Below are positions 47,002-55,141 of a stretch of 64,000 nt of DNA, piece after piece. Under the pieces are notes generated by a model. The model did no database searches. It saw nothing but the letters and a program-made list of their open reading frames with translations, and was not told the origin of the DNA. The DNA is taken from NCBI RefSeq assembly GCF_008064665.1, contig NZ_VRZA01000002.1, positions 62,001-126,000 on the forward strand, in the 5' to 3' direction. This DNA comes from Parahaliea maris (GTDB lineage Bacteria > Pseudomonadota > Gammaproteobacteria > Pseudomonadales > Halieaceae). The translations under genes were made by a program, and so were the position numbers. Each line of letters begins with the position of its first letter. Position 1 is the stretch's first letter.

Positions 47002-48458
47002 CCGGCGCACCACTGGGGAAACAGGGCGGAGAGGTCCAGGTGTTGTTCCAGGCTGTCGGCAAGGCGATCGATTTCCCGTTCCCGCAGGGCGTCGCGGTCC
47101 TCGGCCCTGGCATCACCCAGACCGGCCCAGATCAGGAGCTCACGGCAGGCGTCGGGGTGATCAAACAGGCCGTGCAGGTAGGTGCCGGCGACCTGGCCGT
47201 CGCTGCTGCGGCAGCCGTCCTCGCGCCCGTCGTCGAGCAGCGCAAACGCTTCGTGGTCGGGAGCGCGCTGGCTCTGCCCACAGTGGATTTCGTAGCCGGT
47301 AACCGGTGTTCCTCCCGGCAGCGTGCCGCTCACCTGCAGCAGGGCCTTGTTGGCTTCCAGTACGGTGTGCACGGGCAGTAAGCCGAGGCCTGTGCTGCTA
47401 CCGGCGCTGTCCTCGACACCCTGTGGGTCGGCGATCATGTCTCCCAGCATCTGGTAACCGCCACAAATGCCCAGTACCCGGCCGCCGTAGCGCAGGTGGC
47501 GCTGCAGGTGGGCATCCCAGCCACCGTCTTGCAACCACTGCAGGTCGGCGCGGACGTTTTTGCTGCCGGGCAGGATAACGAGATCGGCTGGTGGTGGTTG
47601 TTGGCCGGGTGGAACGTAAACCAGCTCTACCTGGGGGTGGTGGCGCAGGGCGTCGAAATCCGTGTGGTTGGAGATCCGGGGGAACACCGGCACCACCACC
47701 TTCAGGCAGTTGGCTTCCTTCGCGCCCTGGGCGCTGTCGATGGCGTCTTCCGCGTCCAGTTGCAGGTGCTGCAGGTAGGGCAGGACCCCGAGCACCGGTT
47801 TGCCCGTACGCTCCTCGAGCCAGTCGAGGCCCGGTTGCAGCAGGGCCAGGTCGCCGCGGAAGCGGTTGATCACAAAACCCTGCACCCGGGCCTGCTCGCT
47901 GGGGGACAGCAGTGCCAGGGTGCCCACCAGATGCGCAAACACCCCGCCCCGGTCGATGTCGGCAATGAGGATAACCGGGCAGTCGACCGTCTCGGCAAAG
48001 CCCATGTTGGCGATGTCGTTTTCCCTGAGATTGATTTCCGCAGGGCTGCCCGCGCCCTCGACCACCAGTGCCTCGTACTGCTGGCCCAGGGCCTCCCAGG
48101 CAGCGAGCACCGTGTCCATCGCGACCCGTTTGTAGTCGTGGTATTCGCTGGCGCGGAGATCACTGATGGCGCGACCGCGGAGGATGACCTGGGCGCGGGT
48201 GTCGCTGGCCGGTTTGAGCAAGACCGGGTTCATGTCGCTGTGAGCGGCGACGCCCGCCGCCTGGGCCTGAAGCGCCTGGGCGCGGCCGATTTCCCCGCCA
48301 TCGGCGGTGACTGCGCTGTTCAGTGACATGTTCTGCGGTTTGAAGGGCGCCACCTGCACACCCCGGCGCCGCAGCACGCGGCACAGGCCAGTGACCAGGA
48401 TACTCTTGCCGGCATCGGAGGTGGTGCCCTGTACCATCAGGGCGACGGGATTGGTCAA
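46998..48458 (-). CDS. cobQ: Adenosylcobyric acid synthase (glutamine-hydrolysing) CobQ/CbiP
   Basis: CobQ amidates four carboxyl groups of adenosylcobyrinic acid a,c-diamide. The 486-residue protein has the N-terminal MinD-like ATPase ([17 protein letters not shown]) with [12 protein letters not shown] and [11 protein letters not shown], and the C-terminal class I glutamine amidotransferase with the nucleophile cysteine in [10 protein letters not shown] and the histidine in TYLHGLFDH. Start is TTG at 48458; no ATG is close, and the ribosome site is weak. It follows cobO by 35 bases. Confidence 0.93.
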   Translation of the reverse strand: MTNPVALMVQGTTSDAGKSILVTGLCRVLRRRGVQVAPFKPQNMSLNSAVTADGGEIGRAQALQAQAAGVAAHSDMNPVLLKPASDTRAQVILRGRAISDLRASEYHDYKRVAMDTVLAAWEALGQQYEALVVEGAGSPAEINLRENDIANMGFAETVDCPVILIADIDRGGVFAHLVGTLALLSPSEQARVQGFVINRFRGDLALLQPGLDWLEERTGKPVLGVLPYLQHLQLDAEDAIDSAQGAKEANCLKVVVPVFPRISNHTDFDALRHHPQVELVYVPPGQQPPPADLVILPGSKNVRADLQWLQDGGWDAHLQRHLRYGGRVLGICGGYQMLGDMIADPQGVEDSAGSSTGLGLLPVHTVLEANKALLQVSGTLPGGTPVTGYEIHCGQSQRAPDHEAFALLDDGREDGCRSSDGQVAGTYLHGLFDHPDACRELLIWAGLGDARAEDRDALREREIDRLADSLEQHLDLSALFPQWCAG

Positions 48459-48493
48459 GTTGGCAGTCTCACGGGAAGCTGGGCTGTCGAGCG

Positions 48494-49111
48494 CTAGAAA
48501 TCGACACCGCGACGGGCCTTGATACCCGCGCGGAAGGCGTGTTTGACATCCTTGACCTCGGACACCGTATCCACCACTTCCTGCAGGGCGGAGCCGCCGC
48601 CGCGGCCGGTGATCACCACACTCTGTTCCACCGGGCGATTGGCAATGGCGTCGATGATGTCCTGCTCGGGCAGGTAGTCGTAGGCAATCATGTAGGTGAG
48701 TTCGTCCAGCACCACGAGGTCGTAGCTGGGGTCCTGCAGCATCGGCAGGGCTTTCTCCCAGGTGGCGCGCGCGGCGGCAATGTCACCGCTGCGGTCCTGG
48801 GTATTCCAGGTAAAGCCGGTGCCCATCTGGTAGAAGTCCACCTGGGGCAGGTGGTCGCGCAGGAAGATCTCCTCACCGGAGAGTTGCTCGCCCTTGATGA
48901 ACTGTACTACACCGACTTTTTGCCCGTAGCCCAGGGCGCGCAACACCATGCCGAAGGCGGAGCTGGACTTGCCCTTGCCGTTGCCGGTGACCAGCACGGC
49001 GACGCCGCGCTCGGTACTGGCTTCCTCGATGCGGGCATCGACCTTGGCTTTTTGCTTTTGCATGGAAGCCTTGTGTTTGGCTTCGCGGCGCTGTTCCTTG
49101 TCTTCGCTCAT
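48494..49111 (-). CDS. cobO: Cob(I)yrinic acid a,c-diamide adenosyltransferase CobO/BtuR
   Basis: CobO transfers the adenosyl group of ATP to the cobalt of corrinoids. The 205-residue protein has the modified P-loop [12 protein letters not shown], the substrate-loop region VVQFIKGE, and [12 protein letters not shown]. The ATG at 49111 follows AGGAGA at good spacing; the frame continues to 49192, but that part is leader RNA downstream of the riboswitch. It is the first gene of the B12 operon, as expected for adenosylation of salvaged or newly made corrinoid. Confidence 0.95.
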   Translation of the reverse strand: MSEDKEQRREAKHKASMQKQKAKVDARIEEASTERGVAVLVTGNGKGKSSSAFGMVLRALGYGQKVGVVQFIKGEQLSGEEIFLRDHLPQVDFYQMGTGFTWNTQDRSGDIAAARATWEKALPMLQDPSYDLVVLDELTYMIAYDYLPEQDIIDAIANRPVEQSVVITGRGGGSALQEVVDTVSEVKDVKHAFRAGIKARRGVDF

Positions 49112-49234
49112 GGCGCTTCTCCTGCGGATGTTCAGGTGCAAAGCGGAAGACGGGAAACGGGGAAGGCGGCACCGGCTGGCGGTGGCGGGCAACCTCGCAA
49201 AGAGCCCTCCGCTCCTTTTGTTGCATGACGCGTT

Positions 49235-49385
49235 GCAGGAACCTGGCAGGTGTCGGGCTTACAGCTGGGCTGATTACCGTTGCGGGGGCAGCGGTGGAAT
49301 CGGGCGCCGGGCCCTGACCACACTTCCCATTTAACCTGCCCAGCTCGCTCCCTGCGGAACCAGCGGCAGGCACCGGGTTCGGGCG
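49235..49385 (-). promoter_or_regulatory. Cobalamin riboswitch controlling the B12 operon
   Basis: The minus-strand leader contains the hallmark B12 box GCTGCCCCCGCAACGGTAA (complement of 49274-49292), preceded by AATGGGAAGTG and followed by AAGCCCGACACCTGCC (complement of 49245-49260), the usual closing segment. It sits between a good promoter and cobO, so adenosylcobalamin should lower expression of cobO-cobQ-btuCDF. Downstream (49112-49234) an imperfect AAAG/CTTT-AGC/GCT hairpin with only three T residues may be the expression platform; transcriptional or translational control cannot be decided by eye. Confidence 0.93.
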
Positions 49386-49388
49386 GCC

Positions 49389-49417
49389 ACTCTAGTGCCA
49401 GCCCCGGGGCTTGTCAA
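49389..49417 (-). promoter_or_regulatory. Sigma-70 promoter of the B12 operon
   Basis: On the minus strand a perfect -35 TTGACA (complement of 49412-49417) is followed 17 bases later by TAGAGT (complement of 49389-49394). The start point would fall at about 49382, right at the beginning of the riboswitch. The spacer holds a 12-base perfect palindrome AGCCCCGGGGCT (49400-49411), which could be an extra regulator site. Confidence 0.8.
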
Positions 49418-49448
49418 ACCAGGAAGACCCTGTTGCCCTTGCGGTTCA

Positions 49449-49477
49449 TGGTCATCCCCACACGGGTGGCGTAAAAT
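49449..49477 (+). promoter_or_regulatory. Promoter of the DUF501-yigZ operon
   Basis: TGGTCA (49449-49454) and TAAAAT (49472-49477) are 17 bases apart, 33 bases before the GTG start at 49511. It is divergent from the B12 promoter, about 30 bases away. Confidence 0.55.
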
Positions 49478-49510
49478 CGGCCGCCCACCATACAAGAGAG
49501 TGCCTTTGAC

Positions 49511-50008
49511 GTGAACCCGGATGCCGACCAGATCGCCGCCATCACCCGCCTGCTGGGGCGCGAGCCGCGCGGACTGGAGGAAGTTGCCGTGAGCGGTGAC
49601 GACGGCAGCCCACGGGTGATCCGGGTTGCCTCGCTGGTGGATGGCAAGCCCTTTCCCACCCTGTTTTGGCTGGTGGACCCGGAGCTGGGCTATCGCATCG
49701 ACCAGGTCGAGGCCGAGGGTCTCATCGCTCGCCTGCAGGAGCGGGTGGATGCCGATCCCGAACTGCAGGCGGCCATGGCGGCGGATCACCGGGCCCATAT
49801 CGCCCTACGCCGGCAGCACATGAGCCCCGCAGTGCAGGCGGAAATCGAACGCCTGGGATTTGCCGGTGTTTTTGAAGAGCGCGGCATTGGCGGCATCGAG
49901 GACTTTACCCGTATCCGCTGCCTGCACACCTGGTACGCCGCCCACCTGGTGCAGGCCAATACCATTGGCACGCTGCTGGATGAGTGGTTTGCCGGCCAAT
50001 CGGCATGA
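49511..50008 (+). CDS. DUF501 family protein
   Basis: The 165-residue protein matches DUF501: early GREPRGLEEVAV, central PFPTLFWLVDPEL, and near the end GVFEERGIGGIEDFTRIRCLHTWYAAHL, a conserved block rich in His and Cys. No signal or membrane segment is present. The function of the family is unknown. Translation starts with GTG at 49511. Its stop overlaps the yigZ start by four bases. Confidence 0.85.
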   Translation: MNPDADQIAAITRLLGREPRGLEEVAVSGDDGSPRVIRVASLVDGKPFPTLFWLVDPELGYRIDQVEAEGLIARLQERVDADPELQAAMAADHRAHIALRRQHMSPAVQAEIERLGFAGVFEERGIGGIEDFTRIRCLHTWYAAHLVQANTIGTLLDEWFAGQSA

Positions 50009-50604
50009 ATTACGCCGTCGTCACTCGCACAACCGAGTGTGAACTGATCGAAAAGAAAAGCCGCTTCATTGCCCGCATCGTGCCGGTGGCCAGCCGGGAA
50101 GAGGTCAATGAGGCGGTAGCCGCGGCGCGCGATGATTACCCGGATGCCCGCCACCATTGCTGGGCCTACCTGCTGGGCCAGCCCAGGGACGCGCGCAGCG
50201 CGGGCATGAGTGATGACGGCGAGCCGGCGGGCACCGCAGGCAAGCCGATCCTCAACGTCTTGCAGCACGGCCACCTCGGGGACGTGCTGATTGTGGTCAT
50301 CCGCTACTTCGGTGGTATCAAGCTCGGTGCGGGTGGCCTGGTGCGCGCCTACAGTGCAGCGGCACAGCAGGCGCTGGAGGCGGCGCCGTATCAGGAAGCG
50401 CAGCCGGTGAGTCACTGGCGGGCCCGGGGCGACTTTGCCTGCGAGCAGTTGCTGCGCCACTGGCTGTCGACCTGTGGCGGCGAGGTAGCCGAGGTGACCT
50501 ACGGTGAGGGTGTTTCCCTGGCTCTGAAAATACCGGCGGAAGACGAAAGCGAACTGCGCGCTCTGTGCGCGGGGAATCGCATTGACCTCGAGGAACTGCT
50601 TTAA
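50005..50604 (+). CDS. yigZ: YigZ/IMPACT family protein
   Basis: The 199-residue protein has the UPF0029/IMPACT N-terminal domain (EKKSRFIARIVPV, DDGEPAGTAGKPIL, VVIRYFGGIKLGAGGLVRAY) and a C-terminal domain of the YigZ/DUF1949 type. It is thought to bind nucleic acid or ribosome-associated factors; its role is not settled. ATG 50005 shares ATGA with the DUF501 stop, so I reject the earlier in-frame ATG at 49984. The xdhC gene follows after 33 bases. Confidence 0.9.
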   Translation: MNYAVVTRTTECELIEKKSRFIARIVPVASREEVNEAVAAARDDYPDARHHCWAYLLGQPRDARSAGMSDDGEPAGTAGKPILNVLQHGHLGDVLIVVIRYFGGIKLGAGGLVRAYSAAAQQALEAAPYQEAQPVSHWRARGDFACEQLLRHWLSTCGGEVAEVTYGEGVSLALKIPAEDESELRALCAGNRIDLEELL

Positions 50605-50637
50605 TTGCGACACACAGGGCGGTGAGAGGGTAGGGCG

Positions 50638-51594
50638 ATGCGAGCATTGGATTGGGAGGTACTGGACGCGGCCCGGGACTGGATACAGGCGGGTGCACGG
50701 ACCTGGCTGTGCACCATCGTCTCGGCGGTAGGTTCCTCTCCCCGTCCCATCGGCACGCTACTGGCCTGTAATGACCGCGGTGAGCAACACGGCTCGCTAT
50801 CTGGCGGCTGTATCGAAGACGACCTGCTGGCCCGTATCACCTCCGGCGAGATGCCTGACGCGCCTGCCAGCCTGATGCCCTACGGTGTGACCGCGGAGCA
50901 GAATGAACGCCTTGGCCTGCCCTGTGGGGGGCGCTTGCAGGTGCTGGTGCAGCAACTCTCGGAACAGGACATCGACTGGCTGGACCAGACCCTGCTGCTA
51001 TTGGCGCAACGGCGCTGCCTGCGCCGCGAGGTCAACCTTCACAGCGGGGTGAGCTCGATCCGCCCCAGCAAGAGTTTCGCGCCGCTGGTGCTCACCGTCG
51101 AACGCCTGATCCAGACCCTCGGTCCCCGCCAGCGCCTGTTGCTGGTGGGCGCCGGCCAGCTCAGCCAGTCGCTGGCAGAGCTGGCCCTGGCCATGGATTA
51201 CGAGGTGCTGGTCACCGATCCGAGGGAAAGCCAGCGTAGCCAGTGGAACGGCCCCGCCGTATCGCTGATTGCCGGGATGCCTGACGACGCCGTTCGCGAA
51301 CACATCACCGATCCCCACAGTATCGTGATTACTCTTACCCATGACCCGCGCATCGACGACATGGCCCTGATGGAGGCGCTGGCCAGTCCGGCGTGGTACG
51401 TCGGTGCGCTCGGCTCGAAACGCACCACCGAAAAGCGCGTCGAACGCCTGCACCAGCTGGGACTCAGCGCCGCGCAGATTGGCGCCCTGCACGCACCGGT
51501 GGGCCTGGATATCGGCAGCAAGACGCCGCTGGAAATTGCCGTGTCGATCATGGCGCAGCTCACCCGCTTGCAGCGTAAACAGCCTTCGGCATGA
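50638..51594 (+). CDS. xdhC: XdhC/CoxI-family molybdenum enzyme maturation factor
   Basis: XdhC proteins bind sulfurated molybdenum cofactor and insert it into xanthine-dehydrogenase-family enzymes. The 318-residue protein has the N-terminal XdhC block (VGSSPRPIGTLLAC, SLSGGCIEDDLL) and the C-terminal Rossmann part (LLLVGAGQLSQSLAEL, YVGALGSKRTTEKR). It overlaps the MocA-like gene by four bases. The likely client in this window is the IorAB-type enzyme at 35123-37830. Confidence 0.9.
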   Translation: MRALDWEVLDAARDWIQAGARTWLCTIVSAVGSSPRPIGTLLACNDRGEQHGSLSGGCIEDDLLARITSGEMPDAPASLMPYGVTAEQNERLGLPCGGRLQVLVQQLSEQDIDWLDQTLLLLAQRRCLRREVNLHSGVSSIRPSKSFAPLVLTVERLIQTLGPRQRLLLVGAGQLSQSLAELALAMDYEVLVTDPRESQRSQWNGPAVSLIAGMPDDAVREHITDPHSIVITLTHDPRIDDMALMEALASPAWYVGALGSKRTTEKRVERLHQLGLSAAQIGALHAPVGLDIGSKTPLEIAVSIMAQLTRLQRKQPSA

Positions 51595-52148
51595 GTGCGG
51601 GAGTTCTGCTGCTGGCGGCGGGCAAGGGCCACCGGTTCGGCTCCGACAAGCGTCTCGCCCTGTGCGGCGGGCGACCGATGCTGCAGGTAGTGACCGAACA
51701 GATACGTCGGGCGCAGCTGCCTTTGCTGGTCTGCCTGAAACCGGACGACAACCTGTGCGAACAACTGCTGAACGGGTTGGGAGTGGAGTACTGCTACTGC
51801 CCGGAGGCGCGCCACGGCATTGGCCATACCCTGGCCCAGGGCATCGGCCGTACGCCGGGCTGGGAGGCCACCCTCATCGCCCTGGCGGACATGCCCTGGA
51901 TCAGCAGCGATACCTGGCGCGAGATTGCCGATGCGTCGGGGGCGGAGCGGATCGTGGCCCCGGTGCACGCCGGCCAGCGCGGTCACCCGGTGGCCTTTGG
52001 CAAACATTTTTATCCACAGCTGGAGGGGCTTTCCGGCGACGAGGGTGCCCGCGAGGTACTCAGGCGCAACCAGGCCGCATTGCACCTGGTTTCCTCGGAT
52101 GACCCGGGGGTGTTGCGGGACGTCGACCGTCCCAAGGATCTCGCCTAG
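51591..52148 (+). CDS. mocA: MobA-like nucleotidyltransferase (molybdenum cofactor cytidylyltransferase, MocA-like)
   Basis: The 185-residue protein has the nucleotidyltransferase signature LLLAAGKGHRFGSDK, a middle ALADMPWI motif and a closing DVDRPKDLA. Proteins of this type next to xdhC usually make the cytosine dinucleotide form (MCD) of the cofactor used by aldehyde and isoquinoline oxidoreductases. GHRFGSDK departs from the usual GxRMGxxK by an F for M. ATG 51591 shares ATGA with xdhC. The stop lies in a 16-base palindrome. Confidence 0.83.
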   Translation: MSAGVLLLAAGKGHRFGSDKRLALCGGRPMLQVVTEQIRRAQLPLLVCLKPDDNLCEQLLNGLGVEYCYCPEARHGIGHTLAQGIGRTPGWEATLIALADMPWISSDTWREIADASGAERIVAPVHAGQRGHPVAFGKHFYPQLEGLSGDEGAREVLRRNQAALHLVSSDDPGVLRDVDRPKDLA

Positions 52149-52161
52149 CCCTGCAGGGCTA
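52146..52161. terminator. Palindrome holding both convergent stop codons
   Basis: TAGCCCTGCAGGGCTA is a perfect 16-base palindrome. Its first three bases are the mocA stop on the plus strand, and its last three are the stop of the NTF2-like gene on the minus strand. It could slow or end transcription from both sides, although no T run is present. Confidence 0.4.
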
Positions 52162-52563
52162 ACCCTGGCAGGGCAGGTCCTGGGTCCACACCACGTCCAG
52201 GTCGCGGGAGGCGTAGCGGTAGGTGCCGCTGTTGTCCTCGATCACATCCTGGTAGCGAATCCCCATATCCAGTTTGCGGGTGACACCGTCCTTGTCGTAG
52301 ATGTGGGATGCCACGCACCAGGTCTCCCCGGTGTAGATGGCGTTGTGCCACTCGCCCAACTGGTTGCCCAGCATGTGCAGGGTGGCGGAGTAGGTGCGCA
52401 GGAACTCCAGGTTACCGATAAACTCCTCCAGGCTATTGGCACTGAAACCGGGTCCCTTCTGGGTGAACTCCGGGACCATGATCTCTCGCATGCGGCTGAA
52501 GCTGCGGTCATCGACGAACTTGGCATAGCGGGCCGCCAGCAGGCGGGGAATATCGGTATCCAT
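52159..52563 (-). CDS. SnoaL/NTF2-like protein
   Basis: The 134-residue protein looks like a SnoaL-like NTF2-fold protein: an N-terminal LLAARYAKFVDDRSFSRMREIMVPEF helix pair, LHMLGNQ, and WCVASHIYDKDG strands. Some members are dehydratases or isomerases of steroid-type substrates; others are binding proteins. No catalytic set can be fixed here. It starts at ATG 52563, 11 bases after the S9 peptidase stop on the same strand, so it probably shares that transcript. Confidence 0.75.
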   Translation of the reverse strand: MDTDIPRLLAARYAKFVDDRSFSRMREIMVPEFTQKGPGFSANSLEEFIGNLEFLRTYSATLHMLGNQLGEWHNAIYTGETWCVASHIYDKDGVTRKLDMGIRYQDVIEDNSGTYRYASRDLDVVWTQDLPCQG

Positions 52564-52574
52564 GGTGAGCTCTC

Positions 52575-54992
52575 TTATTTCAGGTTGTTTTCCATCAGCC
52601 GGAAGATACGGCGGTACTCGTCCAGCCAGGATTCGGGATTGGTAAAACCGTGGGCATCCAGCGGATAGATGGCCATTTCAAAGTCCGGTTTTTTCAGTTC
52701 CAGCAGGCGCTGCACCATCAACACCGAGTCCTGGAAGAACACGTTGTCGTCCTGCATGCCGGAGGCAATCAGCAGCGGTGCCTTCTGCCCCTCGACATGA
52801 TTGATCGGTGAACTGCGCTCGAAGGACTCCGGGTCCACCAGCGGGTCGTTGAGGATGCGCCGGGTGTAGTCGTTGTCGTAGTGCATCCAGTCGGCGACCG
52901 GTCGCAGGGCGGCGCCGGCGGCAAAGGCGTCGGGGGCGCGGAACAGGGCCATGAAGGTCATGAAGCCGCCGTAGGAGCCGCCGTAGATGCCGACCCGCTC
53001 CCGGTCCACGCCGTGGTTTGCCGCCAGGTAGTCGATACCGTCCAGGTAGTCCTCCAGTTCCGGGTGACCCATCTGCCGGTAAATGCTGGTGCGCCAGTCA
53101 CGGCCGTAGCCCTGGGACGCGCGGTAGTCCATGTCCAGCACGACATAGCCCGCCTCGTTCAGCAGGGTGTGGAACATGAATTCACGGAAATAGTAGGGCC
53201 AGCCCATGTGGGCGTTCTGGGTGTAGCCGGCACCGTGCACGAACATCACGGCGGGGTAGGATTTGCCCGGGTCGTGGTCTTTCGGCAGGTACAGCTTGGA
53301 GTAGATCGGCCGGTCCACGTGGGAGGAGGGCACCTCGACAATGTCCGGCACGGTCCAGTCGATGGCGCTGTAGCGTTCGGAGACGGTGTCGGTCAGCTGG
53401 CGCAACTCACCGCTGCCGTCACTGTTGCCCACGTAGAGGTCCGCGTGGCGATCGATCCAGGAGCGCGACACCAGCAGCTTGTTGCCATCCGGCGACAGGG
53501 TGAACTGGCTGACGCCGTCCAGGTCGGTCACCTGTTGCAGTGCACCGCCCGCCAGGGGCACCCGATAGATCTCGTAGTTGCCGGGGTGAGCCCGGTTGCT
53601 CACGACCCAGGCGTATTTTGCCCGGGGGCCAATGACGGGTTCGCGCACGACAAACTGGCCACTGGTGAGGGCTTTCGGCTTGCGGGCGTCGAGATCCTTG
53701 CGATAGAGGTGGGAGTAGCCGCTGCGCTCGGACAGGAACCACAGGGCCTGGCTGTCGGGTAGCCAGCCGAAATCGTCGTATTCCCAGTTGATCCAGGCCT
53801 CGTCGCTGAGACGCTCCTGTACCACCGGGGTCAGGTCGTCATCGCTTGGGTCCACGGTGACCAGCCAGCGGTCCTTGAAGTCGGCGGCCAGGAACTCAAT
53901 GGCCAGGTGCTTGCCGTCCGGGCTCCACTGGATGCCCCGGCTATGCCATTCGATGGCGCCCACGGTCACAGGGCGGACCTTGGGTGCCTCCAGGGCTTTT
54001 TTGACCTCGTCCCGGTCGGCGCCGTGGTCCACGTGCCACTCGAGGGCCGATTTGCGCAGTTTCGCCAGCGGGTCCCTGTCGATACCGGGGAGGGCGTCGG
54101 TATCGACCTGACGCACGCTACCGCTGGCCAGGTCCACCAACAGCACCTGCTGGGCCGGCTGGGTATTGCGGCCGACCCGGGTGCGGACCTCGCGGGTGGC
54201 GACATAGCCGTCGGCGGTGACGTAGTTGGGCATGGTGCCCTTGCGGCCGAGGTCGGCGTCCTTGTCGGTCACCACCAGCGCCAGCGTGTCACCGGCGGGA
54301 GAGAGCTGGCGACTCAATACCTTGTACTGGTCGCCCAGGTAGATCGGTTCGGGCCGCTGGTCGCGCTCGCGACCGGCCGCCTTGCCGGCGAGTTCCCGGC
54401 GCCGGGTTTCCACCACGGTGCGGTATTTGCGGGCCTGGTGCGCCCGCAGGGGGTCGAAGCCGGGGTCTGCGTCCGGGTCCTTGCCCTCGCGGATGTCGGT
54501 CAGGAGCAGGGCGCTGCCGACGGCCTCATCATATTGGTAGAACTGTCCCTCCCGCTCGAATTGCAGGAACTTGCCATTCGGAGAGAACTGCAGGTTGCCC
54601 TCGTCGGCGGTGGTGGCTGTAACCCGGCGCACGGCGCCGCCCGGCAGGGCCTTCTGGAACACGTCACCCTGGCTGATCCAGGCGACCCGGCTGCGGTCTG
54701 CGTTGTAGACCTTGTTCAGCCCGCTGTCGGACAGGGGCCGGGCTTCATCGATGGGTGTGGCGCTGTCCCCGGCCAGCGGCAGGTGGTAAAGGTCACTGAA
54801 ATTCTCACCCAACCGCTTCTGGCGGTAGTACACACTGTTGCCGTCATCGGCCCAGTAGGGTTGTTGCGGGGCGTTACCGATCCAGTCCGGGTCGGACATG
54901 ATCAGTTCCAGGGTGGGCTGCTCCGCACTGTGGGCGGTGCCGGTCACGGTGGCTGCACAGCCGAGCAGGGCGGCGGCGATGAGGCGTTTCAC
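52575..54992 (-). CDS. Secreted S9-family prolyl oligopeptidase/DPP-IV-like peptidase
   Basis: The 805-residue protein has a signal peptide (RLIAAALLGCAATVTGTAHS), a long beta-propeller region with DPP-IV-type N-terminal repeats, and a C-terminal alpha/beta hydrolase. The nucleophile serine is in YGGSYGGFM, and the acid and base lie in SGMQDDNV and DAHGF. It should cleave peptides, often after proline, in the periplasm, a nutrient role common in marine bacteria. ATG 54992. The short NTF2-like gene follows it. Confidence 0.9.
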   Translation of the reverse strand: MKRLIAAALLGCAATVTGTAHSAEQPTLELIMSDPDWIGNAPQQPYWADDGNSVYYRQKRLGENFSDLYHLPLAGDSATPIDEARPLSDSGLNKVYNADRSRVAWISQGDVFQKALPGGAVRRVTATTADEGNLQFSPNGKFLQFEREGQFYQYDEAVGSALLLTDIREGKDPDADPGFDPLRAHQARKYRTVVETRRRELAGKAAGRERDQRPEPIYLGDQYKVLSRQLSPAGDTLALVVTDKDADLGRKGTMPNYVTADGYVATREVRTRVGRNTQPAQQVLLVDLASGSVRQVDTDALPGIDRDPLAKLRKSALEWHVDHGADRDEVKKALEAPKVRPVTVGAIEWHSRGIQWSPDGKHLAIEFLAADFKDRWLVTVDPSDDDLTPVVQERLSDEAWINWEYDDFGWLPDSQALWFLSERSGYSHLYRKDLDARKPKALTSGQFVVREPVIGPRAKYAWVVSNRAHPGNYEIYRVPLAGGALQQVTDLDGVSQFTLSPDGNKLLVSRSWIDRHADLYVGNSDGSGELRQLTDTVSERYSAIDWTVPDIVEVPSSHVDRPIYSKLYLPKDHDPGKSYPAVMFVHGAGYTQNAHMGWPYYFREFMFHTLLNEAGYVVLDMDYRASQGYGRDWRTSIYRQMGHPELEDYLDGIDYLAANHGVDRERVGIYGGSYGGFMTFMALFRAPDAFAAGAALRPVADWMHYDNDYTRRILNDPLVDPESFERSSPINHVEGQKAPLLIASGMQDDNVFFQDSVLMVQRLLELKKPDFEMAIYPLDAHGFTNPESWLDEYRRIFRLMENNLK

Positions 54993-55044
54993 ATTTCTTC
55001 TCCTGTTGGGTGCCAGCGGCCCTTCAGTACCTCTCCAGACCCCT

Positions 55045-55078
55045 CCGGGAGGCAGTTCCCGGTGGGCAGTGGTATAGT
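55045..55078 (+). promoter_or_regulatory. Extended -10 promoter and stem upstream of DAHP synthase
   Basis: TGG-TATAGT at 55070-55078 is an extended -10, and the upstream -35 region instead holds a six-base inverted repeat CCGGGA/TCCCGG (55045-55050 with 55057-55062). The start codon is 64 bases downstream. No TyrR or TrpR box was recognised. Confidence 0.5.
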
Positions 55079-55141
55079 AGCGGGCTGGCTTTCGCTGCCA
55101 ACCCTATAGATTCGTTCTCCCTGACTCAAGGTTGCCATGGT

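Noticed and set aside
49112-49192. 27-residue N-terminal extension of CobO
   Set aside because: The frame is open there, but AGGAGA sits right before ATG 49111 and the extra residues lie in the riboswitch leader.
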